In this document: positions 1-15,247 of the stretch, piece by piece | How positions within the stretch are numbered: position 1 is the stretch's first letter | How the letters are laid out: each line of letters opens with the position of its first letter | Assembly (NCBI RefSeq): GCF_964340395.1 | Contig: NC_135571.1 | Span: forward strand, 3,085,611 to 3,149,610 | DNA: 64,000 nucleotides | Source of the DNA: Glandiceps talaboti | Taxonomy: Eukaryota > Hemichordata > Enteropneusta > Spengelidae | Direction of reading: 5' to 3' | Notes under the pieces: generated by a model | What the model saw: only the letters and a program-made list of their open reading frames with translations | Told to the model about the DNA's origin: nothing | The model's database searches: none | Position numbers and translations under genes: made by a program

Positions 1-389
1 CTTGCGTTTCTATATCATGGTAAAAATGTATTTTGAAAATCAGCTAAAGGATTTTGAAAACGCGTCACAATGGAAAGTTATGTAACGTATTTGATTTCAA
101 GGCATTTTCACTTATTCAAGAGTGAGGCTTTTCAAGATTTCCTGTCGCAAGGGAAAATCTGAAGTGTAACATATTCTGTATGACACGTCACTGAATGGTA
201 TTAGCCTCTTAGCAATATAATATTTTATAAGTGTTCAAATTTTAAAAACACCGTGTTAGTGAAAGCTATTGGAATAGTCGTCTACACCCCTCTGAAAAGA
301 ACGACCGTTATGTCGTTATCTCGTGTATTTTTAACACATTATTTTAGGTATTATTCAAGGTTGCTCAATTCAAAACGAAATTTTGATGT

Positions 390-835
390 TATATTTATGT
401 TTATGTTTATGTTATGTTATGTTATGTTATGTTCTGATATTTATGCTATGTTAAGTTATATTATGTTACATTACGCTACATTATGTTCTGTTCTGTTCTG
501 TTCTGCTCTGTTCTGTTCTGATATCTATGTTATGTTACCTTATGTTACATTCTGTTCTGTTATTTTATGTTACCTTACTTTACCTTATTACTTTCTTTCC
601 TTTTATTTGATGCCACGTTATCGTACCTTACGTTCCGTTCTGTTCCGTTATGACCTGTCGTGTCATGTCGTGTTTTGTTATGTTGTTTCGTGTTGCTTTG
701 TGTTACGCTGTGCTGTATTATGTTCTCCATTGTGTTTTGTTCTGTGACATTGTGTTAGGTGATATTTTCATATTATGTCATGTCATGTCATGCCATGTCA
801 TGTCATGTCATGTCATGTCAAGTTATGTTATTAAA
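390..835. repeat. Degenerate pentanucleotide tract (TATGT, CTGTT, CATGT)
   Basis: Pentamers shift from TTATG through TTCTG to GTCAT along the tract, ending in a near-perfect TCATG run at 775-817. Confidence 0.9.
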
Positions 836-1882
836 AGTTCTGTAATGTGGAGAGCTGAAAAGTTATTTTTCAGAACATAATCTTGCGTAATTCAGTTTAA
901 TATAATGTAACAAAATGTTTGAACGCACTATAGTGTGGTAGGATATAATGTTAAGATATATTGTGTAATATTCATCAAACCAAAAACGTAACTAACATAA
1001 TGTAATGTAATGTAATGTTAAACATGATTTGTAAATTGATAATGTTTATGATTGTAAGATTTTGTAGGTGGACAGTGGTGACGGTCGAGGGGTATGTGAA
1101 CAGTCGTTTTTAAGGTATCCATATGTGAAAAAATATTTCGCTTTTATGTCAATGATGACGTTTTCTACAAAATTGTTTTGACTGCAACATTCTCTGAGAA
1201 AACGATTAAAATGTGGGTAATAACGGCATGACTTTTATAGGTCTTTCAGGTTCTAGATACCAAAAACAATTCATCTTAGATTTGGCAAATATACGAGTAC
1301 AAAGTCATCCTTGTGGACTATTTCTGGAACATCGTCTGCTACAATTTACGCGGGAAATCGAGTAATTGTTCAGCACTGTTGTAAGCCGAGAAGAAGAACG
1401 CGTGTCGTGCAGCTAGCAGACAATTAACAATTGATATTTACTGTACAGTACCTATAAAAACTACAAGAGTCGTGCATTTTGGTACTTTTTATGGGAAATT
1501 AAACAAGATTTGTTACCAATAAAAACTGTGCCAAATATAGCTACCGTGCTGCATGATAGAGCAATCGCCATGTTTTTTGTCGGTAGGACCATTAAACACG
1601 ATCACTATGAACACAAAGGCATGATGTATAACTTGGTTCGTGCGGGGGAGTAACAATGAACGCGCTACTACTAATTCACATGGTTCGACTGGTTTCATAG
1701 CCTTAAAAAGCCGTTCTTAACATATTATTCCACAAGCCATTCATTGCATGACTTATGACTTGCAATACAAGGGTAAGATGGGCAATTAGGCGTTGGAGAC
1801 AGACATTTGAAAGGAAAAAGAAAGGCAGTTAGATACAGATATTACTAATTGTGTTATAACACACAAAATTACATATCACACG

Positions 1883-1917
1883 CATACATACATACATACA
1901 TACATACATACATACAT

Positions 1918-1956
<39 letters not shown>

Positions 1957-2090
1957 CATACATACATACATACATACATACATACATACATACATACATA
2001 CATACATACATACATACACACACACATACATACATACATACATACATACATACATACATACATACATACATACATACATACATACACACA
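1883..2090. repeat. (TACA)n/(CA)n microsatellite
   Basis: TACA units with two CA interruptions. Confidence 0.97.
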
Positions 2091-3013
2091 TCTGAGTTTA
2101 AAGGAAATACCTAACATTGAGGAATCACAGTGAATTTGTTTTACTATGAAAATAGCACTGTCTCTACTTATATAATCCATGTTTTTTTTTAAATGGGATC
2201 ACCCAAAATAGGGGATAGGTTTAACAAGAAAATGATAACAAATATTGTCTTATGCAACTACAACGTACATAGCAATAATAAAAGTTGTTCTTTTTTACCA
2301 AATACTTGGTTTCCATTATTCAAATTCAGAGGAAATTATTTTACACTCTGGCAACATCAAATGTGTTGAAGCACAACCACAAATCAGACAGAAGAAAGAA
2401 AAAGCTTTTAAAGGTGTGCTTTCCTTTGGCATATTGTTGATTCGTAGGAGAGTGTATAGAAGCCTGGAAAATAGCGATAACGCAGCCAAAGAAGTTACCT
2501 AAGAAGCCATTCCATCACAAATGTTACTACCAAAATAAACAGAAAATTCTCGGGGGGGGGGGGTTGAGAGATACAACAAAGAGTTTGATTACCTTTTGTT
2601 CATTCGGAGGAATAATTACCCATAGCATATGTTCCAAATGAACCTGGATGTCATCAAATCGCCTGCGCTAATTTCTGTTCTATAATTATTGTGAGAAGTG
2701 TTTTGTTATATAGGATGAGAAACCTAACTTTAAAAGTTATTTCCATCATGAAGTTTATTAGCAAGTGCCTATACCTTTTGGAGCCTACTGTTTTCACATG
2801 GGAAAATTAAATACCAAAGTGCGTTGACCTAGCAGGTGGCACTTTAACTCTGTTTTGCTTGTCTGTAGGACTAAACTAATTGGCTTGCATTTATGTTTCA
2901 TATTGCATTAAATTGTTCACAGACAGGCGTGTTTGGTTTATCATTTGATTTTCTCCAAGGAATAAAACATTAAAAACTCCAGATTTAAACTTTCCCATTT
3001 CTAAGTTGATGTT

Positions 3014-3027
3014 GTTGCCATAGCAAC
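3014..3027. promoter_or_regulatory. Perfect X-box palindrome
   Basis: GTTGCCATAGCAAC is a full inverted-repeat X-box (RFX site). No gene is recognised within several kb. Confidence 0.4.
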
Positions 3028-5419
3028 ATATCGTGGTTCGCTCCACGGAGTGTTTAGTCTCTGTTTCCATAGTGACAGAAAGTGTTAACGATACAAATCT
3101 GAGTGAACTGAATGTTTAATTTGGGCAAATTTACTTTATGTACGTATTTGTTTTAAGGTTATAATTCATCATCGAGTCAAATTTCATGTATTTGGCAAAA
3201 CGGTCTGAGCCTAAGAACTGACATAGAGTTGAAATAGTGTCCAGCTTTGAAACAATTGCTTTAACTTGGCATAGCTAGCCACGTGGTATTGTATATCAAA
3301 TAACTAAGGATCTGCGATATTGATGAGGAAACGTAAAGCTGAAACCCGGAGGATATACAGAATTGTATAACATGATAAATTGAAAGTACATTAACTCGCA
3401 ATTTACATTCAACTACCCAAGAACAGAAGCAGATGTAATCTAGACTTCTTACTAGTTTTGTTTTTCTATCAGATCAATAAAGCATTATGTAATATACAGT
3501 AAAATGCCTCGAGCTGCAATCATGCCCACGCCAGCATATTACAACTGATACAAAGATTTCCACTAACAACGTCAGAATCTGTTTTCATTTTTTTCAAATC
3601 AAACAAGAAACGCTGGATTTAATTTGACTACAATTTGTAATGATGGCACGATCTTTCGAAGGTACAATAAGACGAAGTTGTAAACACTGCTTAAAGGCGA
3701 CTTGTACTCTATATGTCCCAAGGGATGACGAATTAGCTCAATCATAAAATGTAATCAATTTGGGGCTTTACTCTAACAATACTCCAAAAAAATGTTGTTT
3801 TATTTTGCAGAGGTTGAGAAAGAAGGTGTGGACAATGACAAACGTATACATATTGGGTATGACGTTCTTTTAGTAGACTAGCCCTGTCCTTTTTTTCTCT
3901 CACCTCAAGATCACAATGCCTTTAATGTACAAGATATCTGTCAAATTTTAATAAGCAACAAATAAATTGGGTTTTCGCTCTTTCAGAATCGAATATATTC
4001 ATGCATTCCATGTGATGGACATTAAATTGGAATGACGAGATTACAGAACCCAGTAATCAAGTCTGGTAAAAAAAAATAACTCTTCGTTATGAAATTGGCA
4101 AGGCTATGGCAAGGTTATGCTAACTACATATTTGATGGCTTTGACGAGTTGTTGTGCCTTTTTGCGGGCGATATGCCGCGCCGTACCTATTATGTAAATG
4201 ATGAAACCAAGTATTGACTATGTCGCTAAGCTTAGTAAAAGCAAAGGCGAATTCGAAGGTGAGATGGAAAATTCACTCCTTTAAATCGCATTACAATGTT
4301 TACGTTTATCTTAAGGCAGTGTTTATTGTCGGATTTTAGAGCTGATGCAAATTGGGTCGTGTTTTGTTGTCTATACATGTCTTGCACGCTTTGTTGTATC
4401 ATGTAGCCTGTGACGAAAAGATAGACAAAGGACAAATGTACATAGAATAGAATAGACTTGGCTGTAACTAAAATAGTCATAACCATGGAGACGGAGGGAT
4501 ATTTACTATACTGGTAGTAATCTATTTTGCTCTTTTCAAAAATACCATTATGTATACCCCTTATATAAGAGCTGATATTCTCTTTACTTAGTCAAAACCC
4601 AACGTATTTTACTGAGAAAGTCAGTTTTAACAATGGTGGCTCTGATCCTGCTCATCCCTTGTATACGTTTGGGTGATTTGGAAAGCTGTCTCTACATACA
4701 GAATTGATAAGTCTCAAGGCAACGACTTTCAAATAATCTGTCATTCAAATCTTTGTGTCCTCTATACAAGTATTGTATATACTTCTGGATTCTGTATTAT
4801 CATGAAAGTCGAAAATATGACCTTTTATATTCATTCAACGTATGAAATCCTTTAATGTCACCAATATTTAATCGCATGCCAGGCTTATGCAGAGTTTAAA
4901 TGATTACTACAACTGTCGATATGCAAGCACGAGTGGTACTTACAAGTTACAAACAGGCCAAGTAAAAAATGAATGTGGATAATATCACTTGGTAGAGTAT
5001 GTTGGACTTATGGGGATGTGTACATATATTACATTCCTTCATTTGATAAGATTAGTTTAAGGCCTCTTAACATAATAGCTCACATTTACAAACCTTATTT
5101 CAAGTTCCTCTGGCATTTCATGTACAGGTACTGTTCTTATCAAAGTGACAAAATGATTCCATTAATGAAATAAGATACAAATCTTAGTGTTCTTATCATA
5201 TATGTAGTTTTTCTTCTTATGTAATAAAAAAATGGAACGTGGATATCGAACCTGTGCAATAATTTTCCATATCATTCCCTGGCACACTTTGTCCAAATAT
5301 GGTAAGTTGCATGCTTGTCCATATCTGTTTGCTCAGTGATTTGGTTTTGATTTTTTTTTTGTCAATATCTTTACCTTTTTGTGCATAAATTAATGTTTCA
5401 ATTTATGAGGTTATGTGAT

Positions 5420-5480
5420 TTAAAATGGCCATATGGATTAGAATTTGGTATTTATTTGAAATTTTAAGTGATAAACCAAC
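5420..5480. mobile_element. Solo end of the TTAA MITE family
   Basis: TTAAAATGGCCATATGGATT and AGAATTTGGTATTTATTTGA match one terminal arm of the MITE at 50933, again next to TTAA. No partner arm was found. Confidence 0.65.
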
Positions 5481-6009
5481 CTGATTAGCAATAATGAAAT
5501 GTACTACATGTCTCCATACTTACAACATGCTATTCCAGTTGTTATAAAATCCACTTCATTTGTTTACTCTCCCTGTTTTCTCCCTGTTTTAACAAGTTCC
5601 CTCTTGTTGCTGCTTGCATGTTGATAGTTATAAATCTGACAAAATAATCTTTACGGCCTGGATATGAGTTTACGGACAGAGGTTGTACACCGGAAGGACC
5701 CGACTTTGGGATGGTCCGTAAGCCATACCACAGGATCCGCGAAATCCATTGTCGGGCCGTAAAAGTGTTATCATATACCCTATTTAGGGGCACAGACACG
5801 TCATCAAATAACATACCACATAAATTGATAGCGAAACATTATTTTATGCTCAAAAACGTAAAAAATATTGAGAGAAAATCAAAACCGAATCACTAAGCAA
5901 ACAGATATCGACGAGTGTGCCGTGTACCATATTTTAATTACAGTTATTAATCAGTTTATTTACCTTAAATAAATATAACAGTGGGTAAATGGCGATTGGA
6001 AGAACAGTT

Positions 6010-6170
6010 TTATTTTGTCTTTTTAAGTTGATATCACATTTCGCATTCACTATTTCCCTTGAGACCACAATATTTGCAATTTTATTTTTTTTTTTTCTCA
6101 TATATGTAAAAAAAAATGTTTAAGGTCGGGTAACCGGATCGGAACTCAAACAATTATTTTTTTAGCCCTA
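6010..6170. repeat. Dispersed repeat, copy 1 of 2
   Basis: CACTATTTCCCTTGAGAC, a T-rich tract with TTTCTCATATATGTA, and GGTCGGGTAACCGGATCGGA then AACAATTATTTTTTTAG match 21630-21793 in order and orientation. Confidence 0.7.
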
Positions 6171-7383
6171 AACCCTTGATTATAAACATATATTAGCCAC
6201 ATGATAACAAAATTATGACAGTATCATAATTTTCATCATATAATGTGTAGTATACATATATAAACACATATATAATACATGAATGGGGCTGGAATCCATG
6301 TCCTCGGCAAAAAAAAAATATTTTTTGTACATCGCACAGATGCAAAGCAATTCACGTTTAGATTCACCAATAAAATGTAATATATAAATAATAAACTTGA
6401 TTTATTTGTTTTCGATTTGCGGAAACCAGATATTTTAATTTTTCATTACCTGTTTTCTTGTCGATGAGATATCCAACTCTCGTTTCATGTTGGGTTTTTT
6501 AAGACACTCAAATCGCAGACTGAAAACGGAAATTTATCCAAACGCTTTAAGGTTTATCTTGAATTATTCACGTTGTTCCCCTGTACAATTCTCCTTCCTT
6601 TCCGCAAAGAAAATCCTAAGAATTTAAGCAGGCTCAAAACGAAGAACAACACTTCATCTCACTGATGCATCTACTATGATTTCTTTCTCAAAGCTACAAT
6701 AAAGCCAAGACCCTTGGCGATTATGAACAGAAGGCGATAAAATCAGACTCGCTGTTAGTACCACACTGCTTGTGAAGAAGAGCCAATGAAACACAAATGA
6801 AATGTTCACTGACTCATATTTATCCAATCAATTGAATTCTAGTATACTGAAATCTCATTCAAGATCTGTGTTCGACAGCTCTCATAGATAGTAATTTCAA
6901 ATGATATTCTTTTAGTCTGGATAATCGGTTTTCCAAAGTCAAAATCAACCTGAAGACATTATGGATAAAAGTGCAGATATGTATTATGAGCATAAAGATA
7001 TGAAAATAATCACATAGCAATGCATAACCCAAAACAACCAAATAACAACTAAAATGTATTTATAGATTAAGTCACAATTACATAAGGACCTTCCATTTGA
7101 AAACTCAAATGTAAAGTAAAAATAAGGAGCACGGCATTTCTATTGTGCAACCCCTTGACATGATGGAAAACATGATATTATATGGCATTAATGGGTGCAA
7201 TCTATCAAGAATCAATAAATGGGTGGATTAATATTTATTTACCAAAGCAAGGATTTGTCACTCTTATTGACAGTAATCTTGAAAGGTCAAATGGAGTTAT
7301 CTTTGATCAATGCTCTTTACCTGAATAGTACATTCACATTATAGCATGCCATGCATCTTGTGGCAAAGACGATTACGACTTAT

Positions 7384-7640
7384 TTTCCCGCCCAAACAAA
7401 CCTTTTATTGTCGTCAGTTAACTACTGTATCTTTTGATAGGAAATTTAAAGTTAGACTGTTTCTCCCTCTCTTTCGTTACATTCTCCATTATCGTTTCCA
7501 AATATCCTCCCTGTGCAAGTCGCCACTTCGACGACTGATTTTCCCGCCCAAGAAATGTTGTGTGGCCAACCTTTTATTGTCGTCAGTAAACTCTTTTGTG
7601 TACCTTTTCATGTCTTTTAAACTAACAAAATTAGTTTATT
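7384..7640. repeat. Two tandem copies of the CCCGCC module
   Basis: TTTTCCCGCCCAA then CCTTTTATTGTCGTCAGT and AACT occur at 7384 and 7539, about 155 bp apart. Confidence 0.75.
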
Positions 7641-8713
7641 TGTCTTTCCCTTTTTTGATTTTATTTAAATATTTCAAAATTCAATTAATCAAAATATTCG
7701 AAACCATTACTCTTTTCAATCATCTCTCCTGTGCATGTCGCTATTTTTTCACCCCAAAAATGAAGTATTTTGATTACATAAATCACTTAGCTTCCACAAA
7801 CAACTCACAAAATGGAGGTTACATGATCTTTTGAGCATTAACCTAAAGATGCCATCAATCAGGAATGTTCCTCTTGATGGTGTTACTATTGACAGTAACA
7901 TTCACTGTGTTAACGAAGTTAGTTGATATGAATTAATATGCATTTGAAAGATGACGCAATCGCAACATGGTATTTAATTCCAAAGACTCTTAGGAATTAA
8001 ATACCACGTCGCTCTTAGGCCAATAACATTTATCAGTTTACCATAAGTTTTTTAACTTATTTATCGGCTGTATTTTGACCACTCTTTTAACAACATTTCT
8101 AAAGTATAATCGCTCTACAAGGTTATGGAACAGCTATCAATGGAATGAAATTGCGTACGAAGGACCTGAGGAAGTCGTTCTCCATCATTGGAGGAGTGCG
8201 CCCAAGGGGACTGGAAACATAATATTGATTATTCCACATCTTCAACGCCTTGAGGCAATCTGTCAAGCACAATTCATAATTCAATGAGTGTTCTATGATT
8301 GTTCTAGTGATTCAGCCACGTTTCAATGTCATTTATTTTACCTAGTAAATATTTTCAGCATGGTTTGATTTGTATATCAACGTTTTCAAAACACTTGCCT
8401 AAAATCTCTTATTAGGTTTTCTCCAGCAGTGCTTTGCTTTGCTATTTATCCATTTTTTGTATGTTATGAACTTCATTTTATATTTGCTTGGTCTTAGGCC
8501 TCTTTACGGCACCGTCCATGACACACTGCAATCATCGTAAAACCACAGACCACATTACGACACCGTCAGAGTCAGCGGAAAATGTGCTCTGGCGTGCAAA
8601 AATGTATATTTGTAATGTCTCAAATTGAACAAAAAACCTACACAATTGTTTGATTCGTAGAATGTGTCCTTTGTACTGCTTTGTGAATATAAATCGTTAA
8701 TGCATTCATTTCC

Positions 8714-8841
<128 letters not shown>

Positions 8842-9782
8842 CAACTACAGGCAGATAGGCAAAACCGATTCTATTAATTGTTTATGCATTTTACGATGGT
8901 AAGAATTTAGCGATAAAAAACCCGAAAACTTACATACCGCTACTTAAATGGTTACTTGAGTACGAGTACACAAATTACAGAGACAACGATGACTTGTTGA
9001 CATCATTATCTCTAAACAGATAATAGTACTCCTCTACTTCAACTTAACCTTGATCTAATGATTATTCAGTGTCTTCTCGTATACTCATGATAGTGAAATC
9101 AAGCAAAACAGACAAAAGTAGATTAGAATGAGTCACTTTACAGAGTCTTAAACCTCAAACATCCTTGCGGAAATGGAGGATGTTCTAACGAAAGTGGCTA
9201 TGAATGAATGGCGCCATTTTGATTTTGACGTCGTGTGTCGTCAAGACTAACGGCTAAATAGAATCTGCAGCTACATTTTCTTTAATGCAACTGTGAAGAT
9301 TGGTCAGATACCAAGTAGAATGAAGGAATATAAAAGGAGCGATATATATATATACATATATATACATATAACATTGTCACAGTGAGTCACTGAATTTCAT
9401 ATCTCTCTTATCGAAACTGCATGCTCACGTTGAATTCTCTGCAACATGAAATTGAAGCACTCATTCTAACCATCTAAGGTGAAAGCAACGTAGGAATTCT
9501 GTGTATTGAATGAACGTCTCTCTCTAAGAGATGAGACTTATCCTGACAGGAGAGTCATCAAAGTACTAGACACAAAGTGAAACTTAGACACACCTCAAAG
9601 AATATGCCAACACTTATACTCGTTCGATATCAATAAAATATGTTTGCTAAAGATCTAGAGCGACACATTACTTTTCCTTCGTAGAGTGTTTTGTGTCGTA
9701 CCTTCTTGTTGCTCGATTTGTGATGTTTCGATGTTGATTATTTTATTGTTATTGTTCATGTTGCTGATGATGATGATTATGA

Positions 9783-9785
<3 letters not shown>

Positions 9786-9815
<30 letters not shown>

Positions 9816-10185
9816 GTTGTGTTGCGTGGTGGTGGTGGTGGTGGTGGTGGTGGTGGTGATGGTGGCAGTGGTGCTGATAGTGGTGCTGATATTGGTGGTG
9901 GTGGTGGTGGTGATGATGATGGTGGTGATGGTGGTAGTGGTGGTAGTGGTGCTGATAGTGGTGCTGATATTGGTGGTGGTGGTGGTGGTGGTGGTGGTGG
10001 TGGTGATGGTGGTGGTGGTAGTGGTGGCAGTGGTGCTGATAGTGGTGCTGATATTGGTGGTGGTGATATTGGTGGTGGTGGTGGTGGTGGTGGTGGTAGT
10101 AGTGGTGCTGATATTGGTTGTGTTGGTGGTGGTGGTGGTGGTGGTGGTGGTGGTGGTGGTGGTGGTGGTGGTGGTGACGGTGGTA
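9786..10185. repeat. (TGT/GGT)n trinucleotide tract
   Basis: TTG then GGT repeats with recurring GCTGATAGTGGTGCTGATAT modules. The Gly-rich and Val-rich frames are by-products. Confidence 0.95.
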
Positions 10186-11490
10186 ACAACAGCGGCAGTG
10201 TTGATAGTAGTTGGTAAATTCTGCTAATTGTGTTTAGTCACGCAAGACTAAAAATCTTAATATGAATGTCTGCAAATCGGCATGCACGGCGGCTACGATG
10301 TTTTGCATACCAAAACGGCTAACCGTGAACGCTGGCAAGGTCATGATCATGCGTGCTTGTAATTCTTTTAAAAAACACAAAGTAAGCTTGGAGGAGAGTA
10401 CGTTAGTAGGATGTCGAAGTAATACAGCTGAGCGGACGTGCTTATCTTGTTATTACACTGCATGCAGTAAGCAGATTTGACAATGTATTGAACACTGTCT
10501 TAAGATCTAGTAAAGTCTACAAAATCGATCGTTTGTATACCCTAATGATTTCATTCTTTGTGTTGTACAATAATGGTTTTACAGACTTCCCTTTCGAGCA
10601 AATACAGAATTACAGAAATGTAATATCGTTGGTATTCATTTGATATGCATTCTACAGTTCCACATCTGTTATGACAAATTTAAAAAGTAATAATTGTTAT
10701 TATATGTAAGCTTATATATTGAAATTTACTAAACATGAATGTGTTTTCTGGATAAATTTGATATCATATTACAGGCAAGCTTTGATTTTTTTATATTTTC
10801 CAGCTAAAATAAAATATCAATGTCGAAATAATTGTTAGAAATTCTTAGATTTTGCAGACAGTGCTCGAATAGGCAGACGACAATGGTAGACATATTGGTG
10901 ACTTTTCATAAGCATGATTTGGCAGTCTCCATGATGATTTACATTGACAAGAACACGCCTGAACGATTTTATTTCAATGAACCTGGTTAATACACTTAGT
11001 CATTAAATATATTGTGACTTTCAACCCTTTTATGGTTTGTCTTCTCCAGATAACTACCACATGAAAGCCGTTGACCATCTATGACGTCACGAATATGCAA
11101 TGAGCAATTGAAATTGTTCCAGTTTAGTGCCAGTGTGTGACATTACCTTTTTATCAAGACAGATGGATAAAATTGTTCGTTTGGAATAAAATTACTTTCA
11201 CTTTATGGCAGGCTTCACGTCATGGTTAATATACGCCAGCAAATTTTACCCAAATTATCAAGGGAAGGACTCAGAAAGAGTCACAAAAGGGATATAAACC
11301 AAAACTTCCTTGTCGTCTGCTGACTGAGATCCGATAGAAATCGATACAGTGCGCGCGATAAACACCAAACCCGTATCATTTAATGTGCTTGGTGATGCAT
11401 GTATAACTATCTCATGGCCAACATAAGTACAAATTGTTGACCCTGGTTATTGGCAAATAATAAGACGGTTATTCATACTGTTATGCGTAA

Positions 11491-11663
<173 letters not shown>

Positions 11664-11780
11664 AGCGATAAAAAACGAAAACTAACATACCGCTCCTGGC
11701 CAGGGACATTAAAGTGATCATGTCGGTATAGTTGTTCTATGCTGATTGAATCCGTGTCAGACCGTCGAAACTAAACAATT

Positions 11781-11865
11781 CTTGCCCGCCAAAAAAGTGA
11801 CCAAAACCTTGTACATTTTCTATACCATTCACGTAGCGAATTTATTTTAGGCTGGAATCATAATA
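11781..11865. repeat. CCCGCC module, dispersed repeat copy
   Basis: TTGCCCGCCAAAA, then about 60 bp, then TTTATTTTAGGCTGGAATC. Related copies lie at 7384, 7539, 14219, 17428 and 34569. Confidence 0.5.
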
Positions 11866-12280
11866 TAAAGACGACATCCATGAGTCAATTCACCCGAAAA
11901 TGGTCCTTAAATGACCACATGAAAGCAAACCAACATTTGATGAAAATCGTGAGTTGAAATTGTTCGCATATGTTTGGTAGCAAAAGGGTTACAAGCTATA
12001 TAATGAACATTACTCAATAGGGCTTAATTGAAGACGAACAATGATTCATGCTTCAATGGATGGGTTATCTCATAAAAGAAACCTAATATCGGTAAAATTA
12101 CTGTGGAGTCTTATACATATCTCATCGTAATTATTGTCAACAAACAACTTTTGACGATCTCACAACTGAATTCATCACATAATGACAGCGTAGTGATTAC
12201 GTGACTTGCATGCTTAACGCCGCTATAAAAATATATACAAAGGCAAAAATATATGAAATTTCACTACCATTTCTTTTTCT

Positions 12281-12344
12281 TGTATGTATGTATGTATGTA
12301 TGTATGTATGTATGTATGTATGTATGTATGTATGTATGTATGTA

Positions 12345-12395
<51 letters not shown>

Positions 12396-12420
12396 ATGTA
12401 TGTATGTATGTATGTATGTA

Positions 12421-12457
<37 letters not shown>

Positions 12458-12838
12458 ATGTATGTATGTATGTATGTATGTGTGTATGTATGTATGTGTG
12501 TGTGTGTATGTATGTATGTATGTATGTATGTATGTACGTACGTACGTACGTGTGTGTATGTATGTATGTATGTATGTATGTATGTATGTATGTATGTGTA
12601 TGTATGTATGTGTATGTATGTATGTATGTATGTGTGCGTGTATGTATGTATGTATGTACGTACGTACGTGTGTGTGTGTATGTATGTATGTATGTATGTA
12701 TGTATGTATGTATGTATGTGTGTGTATGTATGTGTGTGTATGTATGTATGTATTTATGTATGTATGTATGTATGTATGTATGTATGTATGGTATGTATGT
12801 ATGTATGTATGTATGTATGTATGTATGTATGTATGTAT
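12281..12838. repeat. (TATG)n microsatellite, 0.56 kb
   Basis: TATG units with TGTG and TACG blocks. The ACGTACGTACGTACGT variant block recurs at 12536 and 12656, showing internal block duplication. Confidence 0.98.
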
Positions 12839-14218
12839 GAATTTTTCTCATAAGTTGTTTACTTCCTACCCATCCATCAAATCATCTCCATATGTCATAT
12901 ATCACTTTGTCTCGCATGAGTACTGATGAATATACCGATTATTAAATAGACGATAGTGTGGCAATATCATTTCATCAGCGCATAGGTGAGACAAAAACGA
13001 AGATAAATTGTGCCGTTCCAATTACTCAACCCAGCATATTTTTTTATGGCGGGCCTAAACTTCGAAAATGACGTAAGTGAAAATAAAAAGTTTTAGAAAA
13101 GTATATGTAAGACAGTTCAGTCAAACATCTGAGTTTATAATAAAGTCCACCATCTTTAATCACTATAACGACAAGATGTTAATTAGATACCTCTCACTAT
13201 AGACACACAAGTCTCATTCATAGCTCATCACATCACTGAGAACACCGGCCATGCTATGCCATGAGTTCACAATTTTCAGTGAAGTTTTTTTTAAGATTTC
13301 TGCATACATGGGTGTGTGTGTAATGTAACATGTCTTGTAGACTAGCCAGCCTTGGTCTTATTAATAATTTGCTTATAAGTAAACACAGGGACGGAAATAT
13401 TACACTTATAGAGAAACTCATCTCTAATAGCACGCTAATTGGTAGTTTAGCCCAGCTAGAGACAGGCTAACTTGGACGCTTGGTCGAATTTAGTTGTAAC
13501 ACTGAAATTTAGAAGTCGTGATCCACAAAGTAATATAAATGACATGATGGAATATTTAAAACCAGATTTGTTGAAAATAGATCAATCGGAATTTTCTACT
13601 TGCCTACATGATTTGTGATAATTACGGAAGCTAAAGCTTACCGGGTAATTTATCGTTATTGTCCTATTTTCATCTTTCGAATTTTCCTGGAAATCTCTCA
13701 TTTTAAGTCAAACATTGTTACCAATCTTTCTTTCCGTGTAATGATCTTCTCAGTCGACTTAAATCCGGCATAAATAAAAGTGCGTCACGTGGCAATGTGC
13801 ACTATCGATTTCTATATCTCCACATCAACATATTTCTTTTCAGAATGTATACCTTTCATTTTAAGAATTGCTACTTCGAAAACATTGCAGAAAGCATGTT
13901 TTCGTGATTGGAGATTCTGCTAATCATCTTTGAAATGTGCTTTGAATGACAACTGTATGGCTAAGGAAAGAACCAAACAATTTCTCTGAAAGTGGAACAT
14001 ATATCTTATAATCCCGAGATAATCAAATTTGAACAGCACGCACTATACACAGATTATAATCTTGCAACTATTACGCGATCAAAATAATGAATCGACGATC
14101 GTATCGGCTCGCGCCTAGTAAGTCCAACAGAAGGTCGATTTAACCATTATCAATCAGCGAAGCAAGTCACGAACTCATGCATAGTACATGAAATTCCTAC
14201 ATCTTCCCGGTACAATGC

Positions 14219-14290
14219 ATTTTCCCGCCAAAAGGTTTTCGAACGGAATTCGCGATTTTGTAACCGTTTGAGAGAGTTTCGAATTCACAC
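14219..14290. repeat. CCCGCC module, dispersed repeat copy
   Basis: TTTTCCCGCCAAAAGG, then a stretch with GTAACCGTTTG; shares the motif and part of the flank with the other copies. Confidence 0.4.
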
Positions 14291-15207
14291 TTTCGCCACG
14301 CTAAAACATTTATTAAAAATTTCTAACTTTCATATAATTTTCTTCAAGTTGTACTTCTATTTTCAAATGACATCATATAAATTTTACTAATTATTTTCCT
14401 ATCCTTCCACCAAAATTATTTGACCAGAATTTAAGAATTATTTGACCAGAAATTCTTAGTTTTATGTAACTTTTTTCTTTTTGAAACATCATAAATTCTA
14501 TTTAGACTGGAATCGTAGAAGTATTACTTCTTTATAAACTGATTCTAAAATGATGTTACTTGCTCATCCCTCTAAAAATTATATGAGTAAAAAATAATTG
14601 TGTAATTTTTGTTGACATTTTGAGTCTCTGTTAGACTGAATACATATAACTGAATATCATTCACATCTAAATGTCAAAAATTTTATTTGTACAGGCTGCA
14701 ATAAAGAGAAACCCGTGACATTTGGTCACTCCTTTCACTATGAAATGAAAACTTCAAATGTTTACGTGCCAGACACGAAAGATATGAAATATACGTATAC
14801 AAAATGTATGAGTTGTTCTATTAAGCCCATCCGCAGTCAGACTTTAACAATAAAGCAATAAGAATGTTCATATTATGCATTATTAATGAAACATTTGTTC
14901 CATGATATGTAAAGCATGAGTTGTCAAGTTTCAACCCACCCCGGAAAGAAAAATCAATCAACTTCCCACAGACTAGGATTACATGTAAAGTATCGCTGCA
15001 AACGTTTGTCATGGCTTATCGTTCATGCTTTTTTAGCTTTCAATCCCAGAGTCATTGAAAACTGATTTTTGTAAGTGTTTTCAAAATCCTCGAGTAGGAA
15101 GTCTTGCAGCTGAATTTCTAGACATTGGGAGAGTATTGTGACCATAAAACGATCACTTTACATATGTTTCAAATTGGTTCGCGAAAAGAAAGAGAAATGG
15201 ACTTTGT

Positions 15208-15247
15208 CTGTACTGTACTGTACTGTACTGTTCTGTACTGTACTGTA
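15208..15247. repeat. (TACTG)n microsatellite
   Basis: Eight pentamer units, one with TTCTG. Confidence 0.95.

Noticed and set aside
253-880. Open frames of 164 and 76 residues
   Set aside because: They follow a degenerate pentanucleotide tract and lack any domain.
5542-5814. 90-residue minus-strand frame
   Set aside because: Sequence looks non-repetitive, but I found no family motif, no splice partner and no upstream start context; chance is likely enough not to call it.
9749-10227. Gly-rich (+) and Pro-rich (-) proteins of 130-146 residues
   Set aside because: They are translations of a GGT/TGT microsatellite in several frames, with no flanking coding sequence.
12201-12926. 241-residue Cys/Met/Tyr/Val frame
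   Set aside because: Pure translation of a TATG microsatellite; equivalent frames are open on all registers and both strands.
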